The notes beneath the pieces were generated by a model. It was not told the DNA's origin and did no database searches. It saw nothing but the letters and a program-made list of their open reading frames with translations. A stretch of DNA of 64,000 nt from Haliclystus octoradiatus. Lineage: Eukaryota > Cnidaria > Staurozoa > Stauromedusae > Haliclystidae. The stretch spans positions 15,000,538 to 15,064,537 of the forward strand of contig OU744446.1 in assembly GCA_916610825.1 (NCBI GenBank), given 5' to 3'. The translations under genes were made by a program, and so were the position numbers. Below, one piece after another: positions 1 to 16,076 of this stretch. The first letter of the stretch is position 1; each line of letters begins with the position of its first letter.

Positions 1-1479
1 TTTTGTCTGTCGTCTATTGTGAAACACATCATAATTTAGATTACACGTGACGTTCGTTTTGCAAAACAGATAAATATAAAAACCATTTTGCAGCAGCTTC
101 AGCCTGGGTCAATTTTCAAATTTTGCAAAACTGTACAATCCGCCGTACATCTGTGTTTTGTCAATATGTTTTCTAATGTGAAGGTCATTCCCCCAAGTAC
201 AATGTAGTGGGATATAGCTTGAAGTGCACATGACACTGACAAATTCTAGCACAGATTAGCTGTACGATAAGGAATGATGAAAAAGATTTTTCAATTTTGA
301 TGCGTAAATGAGCGTAGATATTTTATGCTGAATGTAGGCTATTTTCAATTTTTCACTTTTTTTCCAAGCAGTCGGAATGACAAAAAGGCTTGCGATAGGA
401 AAAAGGTGACGTCGAGATATCCCAATATCCCAAAGGTGTGGACATGGCTGATGTGGGCGTCAGATACTTTTGATTTCGCGCGAAAAGAGTTGAAGCTTTG
501 AATTGTCCTTTTTCCTATAGTAATCCCTCTTGTCATTCCGACTATCATTCGAAAAAGGGTACATATATTCACCATTAAATATCATCAAATCACTTGAAAA
601 AACTCGAGTCATGATTGGTGGATTTGTACCACGTGTTTAGCAGTTATATCAAGATAACCCACAAGATTCCATGGCAACCGCTAAAAGCGTGCAGGTATAT
701 GTCTAAACCCGCAAGTTTGCGGTTATAGACTTCTAACTGTACGGTTTTAACCAAACAGCTAGAACACATGTTTGAAAATGGTGACTAGCTGGGACAGATT
801 GAATATTTTTTCATAAAATCAAATCAAATGTATACTCTTTGATTGAAAATTCAGTTGAGAAATTCAAAAAAGTAACAGCTTGAGATTTGCTATATTCATG
901 TAACTTTTACAATATTTTAAACTCTATTGGAGTTTTTAATATTGCAAACATGTTTGAAAAACAATTATGTTGAATTTTTCGCATTATATTTTGAAATGAT
1001 TTTCGTAAGAATTTCATGCGAATGGTATTCAATGAAAAATCAATGACCCATTAAATTAGAAAACAAATAATTGTTGTAACGAAATTGATGAGAGACAATT
1101 GATGTTCCAGACAAGGTTATGTTACATGATTATTAAAATGGTTACATCACTCTTGTTCGTGGGCAATCTAAATTTAGACCCACTCGTTCTCTAACAACAA
1201 ACAAGAAATCCATATCGTAAACTCGGCCGCAAACATTTTTTCACTATTATTCTTCCCGAAAACATTTTTAAAGGAGCAAAAATGACCGGCAGGCGCTACG
1301 CACTTAGGATCACGTGCATGTTTATTGTTTACAACACAATCTTCATTGTTGACATGAATTTATAACAAATTAGGCCTGCGTATAACAATAGTTTCAAAGC
1401 GAGGCGGTTGAATTATGCTAAGCATAAATTCAACTTGAGCTCGCAGCGGTTGCCGGTCAATTTTGCCCCTTTAAAGTGG

Positions 1480-1665
1480 GAATAAACCCCCAGACTATCT
1501 TTACATATGTCGTAGAACCCGGTGTGAAAAAAACAATGGCGTCATTCTTTTTTCGATCTGGAAATTATTTCTTGGTGAAAAACGCCTTCAAAGTGGTGTT
1601 TGACCCAAATGTCGCTGAGGGAAAAATCGATTGGATCTAGCTTTATAACAACAAAGTCACAAGCT
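1480..1665 (+). repeat. Dispersed repeat, copy 1 (inverted partner at 7384-7575)
   Basis: The segment from the TTTAAAGTGGGAATAA region through the GATCTAGCTTTATAAC region reappears in reverse complement near 7384-7575 with scattered differences. A short inverted repeat lies just upstream (1270-1291 against about 1450-1475, sharing a TGACCGGCA/TGCCGGTCA core), which suggests a decayed MITE. I see no coding capacity. Confidence 0.6.
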
Positions 1666-2562
1666 GTGTGGTTTTTCTAATAGATTAATAGATTAATAGA
1701 TTAATCACTTGATGTTACGTTTGAGATGGCGTAGCTCTGTAACGGCAATCTATTTTTCTCTCCCACAAAACTGAGGTAAGGAAGAACATATAAAAACTCA
1801 AGAATAGCAAAATTCCAGATGATTTAATGATTTTAAAGTTCACGAATTTGAAGAAAATAAAAATCAGAAAATGCTTCATTCCTAGCACGCGTTATACAGA
1901 TTATATTTTGACATATCGTTCTCACACATATTTAACACATATCAAAAGATTCTCTGGTGACCACAATAGCTAGCCAAGTAGAATTTATTGTTGTAAGCAT
2001 ATGTCTGAACTGAAAATGGAGTATTCTTTTGAGGGTAAAAATCATAATGTATGGTGGGGAACGCTATAAGAACACCATAACCATTGGTTTTATAGTCCTC
2101 TTTTCACAGAAACGAAATTTGTCCATCTGATTTATCGTCTCTGTAGAAGGTATTTTGTGCAAAGTAGCTTCTGCACTGTATTACCGCATCCTATAAACTT
2201 CAGATTGTGACATGATGCTAACATGTTCTACTTTCTAGCCAAAGAAATGAATACTAGACTGGTAAAAAAATAGCTCCGCTACGCTCAGACTCATGGTGAA
2301 TAATATAATAATCAAAATAAACCAATTGAAATCAAATTCAATAGAATATCAAATCAATCAAATCATCATGCAAAGAAAAATCAAATCAAATCAAATTCAA
2401 AAAAGTAAATCAATCCAATCGAATGATATAAAAATCAGATCAAATAAAAAAATCAACTTCAATCAAATAAAATAAATTAAAACAATATCCAAATAATATA
2501 ATAATATAAAGAAAAATATATCCAAATAATAAATCAAAGTAAAAAGAAAAAAAAAAGTTAGG

Positions 2563-2632
2563 CAGACCGATGGGATTGAACCCCAGACCCCGCGCGCCTA
2601 ATGCGAACGCTTCACCACTAGACCATACCAAG
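2563..2632 (-). repeat. tRNA-like pseudogene or SINE head
   Basis: On the minus strand there is a box-A-like TGGTCTAGTGGTG and a box-B-like GGTTCAATCCC at tRNA spacing, followed by a run of T that could terminate Pol III. A 4-bp T-stem (TGGG/CCCA) is visible. The two acceptor ends do not pair and the base before the anticodon is not T, so this is not a functional tRNA gene. Confidence 0.5.
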
Positions 2633-2777
2633 ATTGTCGCAGCAGAATTAAAACATTTTAATAAAACAAATTAAACCATGACGACTGGCTTAGCAGTTTG
2701 ATGTAATAAATAACTTCAGAAAACAATACAAACAATAAATATATAATATTAATAATACTGTCTGTTTATATATCACA

Positions 2778-2833
2778 ATATTTCTATATTTCTATATTTC
2801 TATATTTCGATATTTCGATATTTCGATATTTCT
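2778..2833. repeat. 8-bp tandem repeat, seven units
   Basis: Seven consecutive units of ATATTTCT or ATATTTCG. Three T-ending units are followed by three G-ending units and one T-ending unit, which suggests expansion of two variant units in turn. Confidence 0.85.
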
Positions 2834-5062
2834 GTGTCTGTCCGCGACTTATGTACGTCTTACTGGCGATATAATACGGATAATCCGTTGTCGGGAAATT
2901 ATGCAAACATTTGTGTCGAGATAACCGTGTACAGTAACAAATTTGTTGTATGAAAAGTATGGGTCTATGACGTTGTTTTAAAATAATATACTTCATCTGA
3001 TAATTTATTTGATATCCTTGCATTAAAAAATTCAGAGATTTTGAAAAATTTCATAGGTCGATAATCTAGCGGGCAGCCAAATCGAATTCAAATTGAAATC
3101 CCCAGAACAAAAATATTTTGCTTTGAATTTAAAAGCTGCGTGTAAATTGTTTGAGCAAGTGAAACTTGAAAATGAATCAGTTTTATGATAATTAAAACAA
3201 TACGAAATACTGAATTACATTGAATTACCAGTATAAATAGGCCAAACAAAATATGTTTTGAAATCAAAGAAACGTAGACTTATTTCATGTAGTGTTGATA
3301 TCAGCAATACATATAGCGCTGCACAAACGCTATGAAAATTAAAGAGACTTTAGGTCTTTAATTTATAAATGAAACAAAATGCCGTTCATTACTTTTCACA
3401 AAATCGAGATACAAAACATTTCACTTTTAAAAAGGCTATTTTGATATATAATTTGTGAGAACACTGAGCAAACAATCTGTTTTGAAATGAATAATCTATC
3501 GCGGGGCATAAAAACAAATTAACTTTCAAGAATTTTCAAAATGACGTTGGCGTTCGATCAATTCGAAAAATATTCAAAGTTCGAATAGATTATCTGTCTA
3601 CAGTATAAAATTATAGAGTTTAGAACTAATCAAGGCATTGCACAAAAGTATTTCTATAATTTATTAGTGAATATAAAAATATGAATCATTTGGTTATGAG
3701 CAGGCAGGCTTTTATTTTCAGATTTTGCTTCAATAATTAACGAAGGAATTATAGGCATCGATTAAAATTAAAATTTCATTTTGTTGACTTGCTATACGAA
3801 TAACACACAGTATGTTACTACAGTTTCGAGAATAAAAATAGCGATGTCTTGTTATTATCGTTGATCAACATTTAATAAAGTTAATTTTTTCAGGTATATC
3901 AAATTCAACAAAGTTAAATTGAATTGAGCGTATGATTTGTGATAAATAATAATAATTATAATATTTTCAGCGTTCAAAAATTTTGCTTTGAATTTAAAAG
4001 CACAAAAACATAATTTAAAAACATTTTTAAATAGTTAATACAGTTTGGATGAGTGTAACAAACCTTGTGTTACAAAAATAAAAAGCGAAAAGGTTGCATG
4101 AAATAATCGATCATAGCAAACAATATTTATTAAAATACAACTTACCATTTTCCAAATGAGATCCAAATAAAAACTATACGAGCGGCATAATCTCCGAACA
4201 ACATTTAAATACATAATAGCGGGTTCTCTGAGTTAATACACCAATCAATAATAAGTTAACAACCATATTTTATCGAAGGAGAATGTACGCCCGATAAGAA
4301 TAAAATAAAGATTGTCTTTTATTCGAAATAATTCTGACAAAAATGATCATTTCATATCGTGATCAAATGCATGGTAAAGTAGATTCATTTTCTACATAGT
4401 AAATTATCCTTTTCGTCAGACATCATAACATGAGCATTTAAATATTACCATCGGCTGTGGTATTTTATATCTTTGAAGCTGCACTAAACATTTCCACTCT
4501 ATAAACCATCGCGTCAGTTTCAATAAATTCTGAATAAATGCATATCACGAATCTGGCAAAATGAGTTGTTTTCGTTTTTCTATCAAAATAATTAATTTAT
4601 TCATAATCATCTTTTCTTTCATTCGACATCTGTAATGTATTATAAATAGCGCGTAGAAATATTGACAACAAGATGTAACATAATATCAATATCGAATTAG
4701 TATAGCGATTTATTATAGAATTTTATTTCATTTTAAAAGAATGTTGATGCTATTATTCTGGAAAATTTGATAACAAGAAGCACTATGAGGTCAACTTTTC
4801 ATATCTTTTGTTTACTTTTAAAATTTTATTTTCAACGAACTCTTAGTATTTTGATAGACTGCCATGAAAATCACAGGCCTGCTTGCTGAGATTGCAAAGA
4901 TCAAAAATATATAGGCTCATATACTATCATATCATAATATTTTCAGATTATATATAATTTGATTTTCAATACACGCGCGTGGGTCGGCTTTGTTCAATAA
5001 TACGTTGTCGAAGCAGTAGGTTTGTTGACCACTTCAGTTAAAGCACCGATAACAAAAAGTAA

Positions 5063-5128
5063 GGTAGTGGCCGATTGGTTAATGCCCTGGTATTTCAATA
5101 TCAGGGTCGTCAGTTCAAATCCGCCATA
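5063..5128 (+). repeat. tRNA-like fragment (SINE head candidate)
   Basis: A box-A-like TGGCCGATTGG and a box-B-like AGTTCAAATCC lie at tRNA-like spacing, with an extended hairpin in the anticodon region (CCTGGTATT against AATATCAGG). The T stem does not pair, so this is a tRNA-derived relic and not a gene. Confidence 0.45.
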
Positions 5129-7383
5129 TTGCAATTTTTATCAACGATTTTTCTGATTTTTTTTAATATGAAGCAGTAAATCATTTTTAATTAACAAAAG
5201 ATATCGTTTGATCATGTTAATAACAGAAATCAGTGGACCATGTGTCTTGTTGAAGCTAAATTAATTTAATATTGAATCTATCGCATGCAATGCCACGAGT
5301 TTCACTGGCCACACTTTGACGGCGTTATTTTGTGAACACCACATTAGTGTTGTATATATTGCAATAAAGATTTATGAATTCGAACCGAACGCGATCCGAT
5401 CGTATCGGGTCAGATTCGGGTTAATATTTTAGGTCTTCGGATCGGATCGGATTTGAACTTATTTTTTGTGGATAGTTTCAGATTTCGAAATTTGACTGAG
5501 TATTTGTAATTTATAATAATTGTGTTCTGGCTTCCTTTCAACACATAAAATAAAGTTTTTCTATGTAGACAAAGCTACGTTAAATTATACATTTCAATCG
5601 ACTCAATTGATGTGAAATAAATTAAATTTTTATTAAAGGAATGATTAAGATGTATTGATTAATGCTACATCGTTTCAATGCATATTGTGTCTCATGTTCT
5701 CCTCCAGAGTTCATACTCCGTATTATACAGCGATAGTCAGCTTAGTCAATTGTTTAATTATAAGTGATCTGAAAGTTTTATCATAGAAGGTCCATTATGG
5801 ACTACACTCATTGCTAGTAAATATATAATACTGTCTTGTCTAAGCCCCCTAACCAAATGATGAATTGTCGATTTAAAAGTTTTCATGGTCAAAACACAAC
5901 AACAATTAAGTTTCACCTCAAATAGTGATGTTACAGAACGATTAAAATCTTTCATTAACCATTTCAAATGACGAGAAGAAGAAAACAATCATGTGTTCTA
6001 CCAATGAAGATATAATCACGATGTAAACTAATCCAGGAGTATTAGAAAACATTTCATTTAATAATGCAATTGTAATCTCGCTAAGCTGCGAGTCGGCCAT
6101 CATGGCGGGCAATGAAAAAAAAATGTTGTCAAAAAAATTTGGCTAAAAATTTGGAATAATCACGCAGCATGCCCATTGTATTTTTAACAATAAAATGGTG
6201 TTTCTTGCGCAATTGTTTTTTGTTCGACCTTTGTTAGCACGCAAAGCAGTGTGTTGAACGTTATTTCAAAAGAACAATAGATTTAGTCAAAAATGAAATG
6301 AAATAAAATGAAATAAAATGAAATGAAAACGTTTCCACCATGACAGCATAGACTCAAGGTCACTTACGTAACCATGAGTCAAAAATTTGCGGCGTATGTA
6401 TAATCAGGAGCAAGACTTCACATTGCAAAACCCTAATTTTGATAACGTTAATATAATAGGATAATAATTTATGCAATGGAGATATACTGCAAAACCGAAA
6501 AAGGATAGAATCTGCATTACTGTAGTTCTAGTATACGGCTGTAAACTTAATAAGAACGCACAAGCCCTCTATCAGGTTTGTGCTATTTTCTGATATTTTA
6601 TAGAATTTTACAGTGTACTGTACTGAAAAATTTTCAATGGTTTTATAATAATTGAATGCTTGGTGAATGAATGATGAACACTTTGTTAGACTATTGAGTA
6701 TAATATATCTATCTACATGGTTTAAGTTTCACTAGACAAACATCAATTTCAAATTTAAACTTTGAAATGATAATTGAAAAATGTCTATTTAATAATTTAG
6801 TAATACTTAAATAAATCCGAAAAAGTACAATTGATACTTTGCAGTACCAACTATCTTGAGGAAAAGTCGTATGTGCATGCCTGTGCAAATCGAGTCAGTT
6901 TACAGTCACATTTAGATCATGAAAAGGATATCCTGTAGAAATATTTACTCAAGAAATACTTGCAGATAAAAGAGTTAAAAATAGTTATAACTTATATAGC
7001 GTAGGATAAAGCTATTTCGAAGGGCACGTGTCTACTAATTAAGATTTAAGGAGTACTGCGGTCACACAGAATACGTAACTAATATGTGTCACTAGACTAG
7101 TCACAAAGGAACACTCGCACCGCCTGACATTTGTGTTAATCCGCAATCTATATCAGATTCATCGCGCTTAACGACACTACGAGAAATTATTCCGACTGAG
7201 TGTTTCAATAGATTTTATTCTGCTCCTGAAATCACAAATTGCATGTTTTTTACGTAATTCGTGAGTTTACATGTTTGTTCATTGCTCAGCCTTGTCAGAA
7301 ATTTTTTTGTGTGACTTCTCGGAGCTAGGTCACCTCAAAAATAATGTTGCGTGATCAGCCCACTCTCAAGTCTGCACGACTTG

Positions 7384-7575
7384 TGACTTTGTCGTCATAA
7401 AGCTAGATCCAATCCCTTTTTTTCCCAGCAACATTTGCGTCAAAACACCACTTTGAAGGCGTTTTTCACCAAGAAATAATTTCAAGATCGAAAAAAAAAT
7501 TACGCCATTGTTTTTTTCATGTCGGGTTCTACAACATTATTATGTAAAGATAATCTGGGGGCTTATTCGCACGTT
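7384..7575 (-). repeat. Dispersed repeat, copy 2 (inverted)
   Basis: Reverse-complement relative of 1480-1665. The shared blocks include the CACTTTGAAGGCGTTTTTCA segment and the AAAGATAATCTGGGGG segment. The two copies flank about 5.7 kb of DNA in opposite orientation. Sequence class is unknown. Confidence 0.6.
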
Positions 7576-7864
7576 AACATAACATAACAACGTGTTATCA
7601 TTTTTCGTGTTAAGTGCACTTTATTAATTAAGGGTTTAATGAGTGCCTAATAACACATCATGGTAAAAAGTAAAGTGTTCTTATTTGTAAAGTCCGGTTT
7701 AACCAGGAAAATGGATACGGCCAAAGCTGGGAGAACACATTCCGATTAACAGGAAAATTGTCAGGGATTGGAATTTGCTGGAGCACAGGATCTCCGATGA
7801 GTGAACCTAATTCTTGTGCTTGTCATTATTGTTTTAAATTTTAAATATGATTTATACCTTTTTT

Positions 7865-7950
7865 CAGGGTTCGACAAAAGTGGGGGATCCTTGGATCTTA
7901 GATCCTGGAAGGCTAGAGAAAATTAAGAAGAAAATTGATAATTTTGTGAT
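7865..7950 (+). repeat. Fragment of the CAGGGTCCGACAAA family
   Basis: CAGGGTTCGACAAAAG is followed by the family's GATCCTGGAAGGCTAG core. No right terminus is seen. Similar fragments lie at about 10266-10340 and 14128-14210, all beside the kinase exons, and a right-end fragment at about 47960-48021. Confidence 0.6.
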
Positions 7951-8163
7951 ATATGGGCTAAACCTCAGCAAAAATTTCAGAAAAATACGTTGACATTGCC
8001 TTTTTGATTCCCTAGTTAATTATTTTTGGGGAAATGTTGATTGATAATATAAAAATTAAAAATAATTAAAAATGGCAGAAGAAATACTTTTGAGAAATAG
8101 GCACATCACATTTACTAAATTCCAGACATAAAACTTGTATTAATATGATGATATTTTCTGCAG

Positions 8164-8461
8164 GTGGTATTTCGGTAGTATAAAAAGACCTGAAGCAGAA
8201 AGGCTTCTATTGCAAAGTGCCAATTTGGAAGGGGCATTCCTGATCCGTCTGAGCGATAACAAAGCTAGCCAGCATTACGAATGGTATGCTGCTTCGTTGC
8301 GATATTCAGATGCTGTTAAACATTATAAAATCAAACGTACCGACAATGGTAACTTTTTCATATCAAGAAGGCATGAATTTAATTCGCTGCAAGAACTTGT
8401 TGTACATTATAGTAGCGATGCTGATGGATTAATAATGGAACTGAAAGAGCCATGTCAAAAG
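8164..8461 (+). CDS. FRK-like: FRK/Src42A-like tyrosine kinase, SH2 exon
   Basis: This exon encodes an SH2 domain, the phosphotyrosine-binding module of Src-superfamily non-receptor tyrosine kinases. It opens with the WYFG signature directly after a TTTTCTGCAG acceptor and ends at EPCQK before a GTTAGT donor. The phosphate-binding arginine is present in FLIRLS, but the usual glutamate of FLVRES is leucine and the following stretch is longer and atypical. The entry intron is phase 2 just before the first Trp, the same place and phase as in the minus-strand kinase, which supports common ancestry. The exit is phase 0 and continues in frame into 9321. The SH3 and N-terminal exons were not found upstream. 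The SH2 identity is certain and the subfamily is likely. Confidence 0.9.
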
Positions 8462-13037
<4,576 letters not shown>

Positions 13038-13226
13038 GCCTTAACATTTGTTGAACGGGGACAAAGAATGCCATGTCCTCCGAATTGTCCCCCAGAATAC
13101 TACAACATTATGTCAGAATGCTGGAAGCGTGAGCCAGACGAGAGGCCAACATTTGAAACGCTACAATGGATGTTAGAAGATTTCTTTCAAGATAGAAAAA
13201 CTTATCTTGATTCTGAAAAGCAATGA
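13038..13226 (+). CDS. FRK-like: FRK/Src42A-like tyrosine kinase, last exon
   Basis: Completes the kinase C-lobe. The sequence VERGQRMPCPPNCPPEYY and the CW....ERPTFETLQW motif are diagnostic, and the exon ends with a short tail containing a tyrosine seven residues beyond the position of the EDYF Tyr. That is a candidate Csk-type inhibitory site like the one in FRK. It begins after TTTTATTTTCAG in phase 0 and joins the previous exon in frame. The stop is TGA at 13224-13226. The frame upstream from 12963 to 13037 is intronic. Confidence 0.92.
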   Translation, partial: ALTFVERGQRMPCPPNCPPEYYNIMSECWKREPDERPTFETLQWMLEDFFQDRKTYLDSEKQ

Positions 13227-14929
13227 AGAGCCAATCAATCAAAAATAAGATTCAAAATATTCAATATAGAGAAATTTAATTATGCCTAAGAAAGTTTCAC
13301 TGAAAATGCATTCTTGGTTTTATCAATCAAATTGTGAGCATCAATTTGTATCAGTAACATTGATGTAAATGGAGTGTGTCATAAATGGAAAACGTGGAAT
13401 AATAGAATTGGTAATTGGAATGTATAAAGGCTTACACACAGGAGAATCGTTATGGATTTGTTGTGCTGTTACTGAAACTCCATTGCAATGCCATAGTTTG
13501 TACCATGACTTGGGATTCACTGCGCTGGTTAGATGAAATTGCACTCTTCACAATATATATCAAGTAGGCTGATTTGATGAAATTCAATTTACTGTCAAAG
13601 ATGATTATTTTATATTTTTAAAAGGTGATTTAATCACTGTTTAATATTGTTTTGTTTTTTTATTTCGTCAAAATTATTTGAGAAAGAACATTCTAGGAAT
13701 TTCGTATATAGTTTTTAAAAATGCTTTCTTTCCTAACTGAACTTGTGATATCTTAAACTTACTTTTTATGCTATTGTTACATATATATTGCTGTTATCAA
13801 CTATTGTATGATCCTTTAAAAGTTGTGACATCTCTTTAACTACTGATAGATGTGGCAATAAAATACTTGTACTTTATGTAGACCAATGGTCATTGTAAAT
13901 ATGATTCAATGATTTTTCTTTCCATTTTTGTTAATCAAGATTTATAATATTTTCTTATGACACATTGTCTTGTTTAACAAGATAATTTTAATATTATATT
14001 ATCTGCATGTTTAAAAGCATTTTTTTATTTTAATAATGTCAAATATTTTACGTTAACAACTTGTGTGATTCAAATTAAATTGACAGAATAATTTCTCACG
14101 TCAGTTTGGCTTTGTATGATCTGTTTAGGGCTAGGCTCTGACAATTAAAGTAAGGATCCTGGAATCCTAGATTCTGTAATGCTAGAACAAATTCAGAAGA
14201 AAGTGAGATTTCTAATGATTTATTGGTCATCGTATATATAACACTTAATATTAGAACTCGCTAGCGATTGTGGCTGATGAACAATAGACAAACAGTAGAT
14301 CTCTCACAATAAGCCACTCCCCTTAATTCAGTCCATCGCAAGCTTTCTGTAAATATTACGCAGACCCTGCTAATCACAAAAAAGATTTGAGTCTGCGCGC
14401 AGGCAAATTTCAACATGATAATACAAATATGATACATTACTGATAATATCGATGATAATGTCACTCGGAACAAGAAAACAAACATAAAACATCACTCCAA
14501 ATGGAATTGGTGAAGGGTCGACGCTGTTCCCCTGGGGAAAGTAGTGGGGGGACGCTTTCTCAATGAAAACATCCTCTAAAAATAGAGAAGTGATATGGGT
14601 GGTGGGGCGTGGGCGACTTTGACAAAGCAATATGCTGCTGTCAATTTGTATAAGATTACACAGCAAAAACTCAAGAACATCAATTTCTATTTATGATAAG
14701 CAATATGTATAGGATACTATGATCTATTTTATAAAAACTATAATATCATACAAAATAGGTTTGATTTAGAAAATATTTTGGTTTCATAATAAAACGTAAG
14801 ATATTTAAAAGCTATGCTGTTTCTGTTTCCCATAATTATTCCATATATGAAATTTCAGTACAAAAATGTTTATAATCCTCTACCTATCTACATGTATAAA
14901 TTTGTTGTTTACATATATTTTCCCGTTAA
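13227..14929. other. Intergenic space between convergent kinases
   Basis: 3' flanks of both kinase genes. It contains a fragment of the hAT-type MITE family at about 14128-14210 (with the GATCCTGGAATCCTAGATTC core). No conserved protein or RNA gene was recognised. Confidence 0.6.
13857..13862 (+). terminator. Candidate polyadenylation signal
   Basis: AATAAA about 630 bp after the plus-strand kinase stop codon, in a T-rich setting. It is the best-placed such hexamer between the two convergent kinase genes, and it has not been tested. Confidence 0.4.
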
Positions 14930-16076
14930 TTAAGCATCTACATAATCGCCAGTTTCTAATATAAAATAGTCTTCCATTTGCCACTGTAAAGTGTCAAATG
15001 TGGGTCTGTTTTCTGAAATTTTATCCCAACATTTCAAAAGAATTTCGTAAAGTGTTTCTGGGCAATTTTCAGGTTGCTCCAACCGATATCCATCTTGAAT
15101 AGATGATAAGACTTCTTCGTGTGACATGCCGGCATAAGGTAACCGTCCATATGTGATTAATTCATAAAGTAAAATACCAAATGACCAAACATCTGACTTT
15201 ATTGTAAATTTCTTTGTTAATGCAGCTTCAGGTGAAGTCCATCTAATAGGGAATTTTATTTGACTCTCATCTTGGTCTTCTACTGTTTCATCGACAAAAC
15301 GTGATAATCCAAAATCTCCAATTTTAATGACATTATTATCGTTTAACAAAACATTCCTCGCTGCTAAGTCTCGATGGATAAAACCATGTCGTTCAAGGTA
15401 TGACATACCAGCAGCAACCTGTGCAGCCATATCGAGAAGGTCTTGAAATTTAAGTAATTTTCCTGCATCTGACTGTAGGTATTTTAGTAAACTTCCTTTT
15501 CTCATAAGTTCAGTAATTATATAAACAGGTTCCGATAAGCTACATATAGCATACAGTTGGACAAGTTTAGGATGCGATAATTTTTTCATCACTTTTGCTT
15601 CCTGTAAAAACGCGTCTGTTGCCATGCTACCCTTTTTAAGCATTTTTACAGCAACTCGTATTGTATCATTCCAATATCCTTCCCATACTTCTCCAAATTG
15701 TCCTTTACCAAGAATGTGTGTTAATTTAACCCTTTCTCGTGGAACTTCCCATGGATCTGAATGGGATAATGTTTCAAGTGTTGGTAGTTCAAGACGTGGA
15801 CATGGTTCTTCTAACTTGACTGATAAACCATCACAAAATTGATGATAATGAGCTATCAATTCTGGTAGACTTGCAAATAATGCCCTTGTACTAATATAAA
15901 ATCCACCACTGTCTAGTTTGCGGACACGATAATGTTTTATGCTTTCTCCATCTCGAACGGAAAGTGAATAATCACCAGGTTTACTTTCACTTTCTCTTAC
16001 CAAAAATACACCAGTACGACCCATTCGAAGTAGCATTCTTTCTGCATAGATGCGACGAAGGGTACCAAAAAACCAG
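14930..16076 (-). CDS. FRK-like: Exon 2 of minus-strand kinase (SH2 plus whole kinase)
   Basis: A single uninterrupted exon encodes the SH2 domain, the linker and the complete kinase domain. It follows the acceptor GTTTTTAG and starts with the second half of an Asp codon, then WFFG. The open frame runs further upstream to 16192, but that part (MNHTQWEG and following) is intronic and has no SH3 character. The plus-strand relative has two introns within the same coverage, so intron loss here is likely. Confidence 0.92.

Larger units (their letters stand above)
1..8163. other. Non-coding stretch upstream of the SH2 exon
   Basis: No coding exon could be recognised on either strand. In particular I did not find an SH3-coding exon for the plus-strand kinase, so its 5' exons are probably outside the window, too diverged, or absent. 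The stretch holds tRNA-like pieces (about 2563-2632 and 5063-5128), an 8-bp tandem repeat (2778-2833), an AT-rich segment around 2300-2540, and a repeat at about 1480-1665 that recurs inverted at about 7384-7575. These are listed separately. Confidence 0.6.

Noticed and set aside
2563..2632. Functional tRNA gene
   Set aside because: Acceptor ends do not pair and the anticodon loop lacks T33; it is only tRNA-derived.
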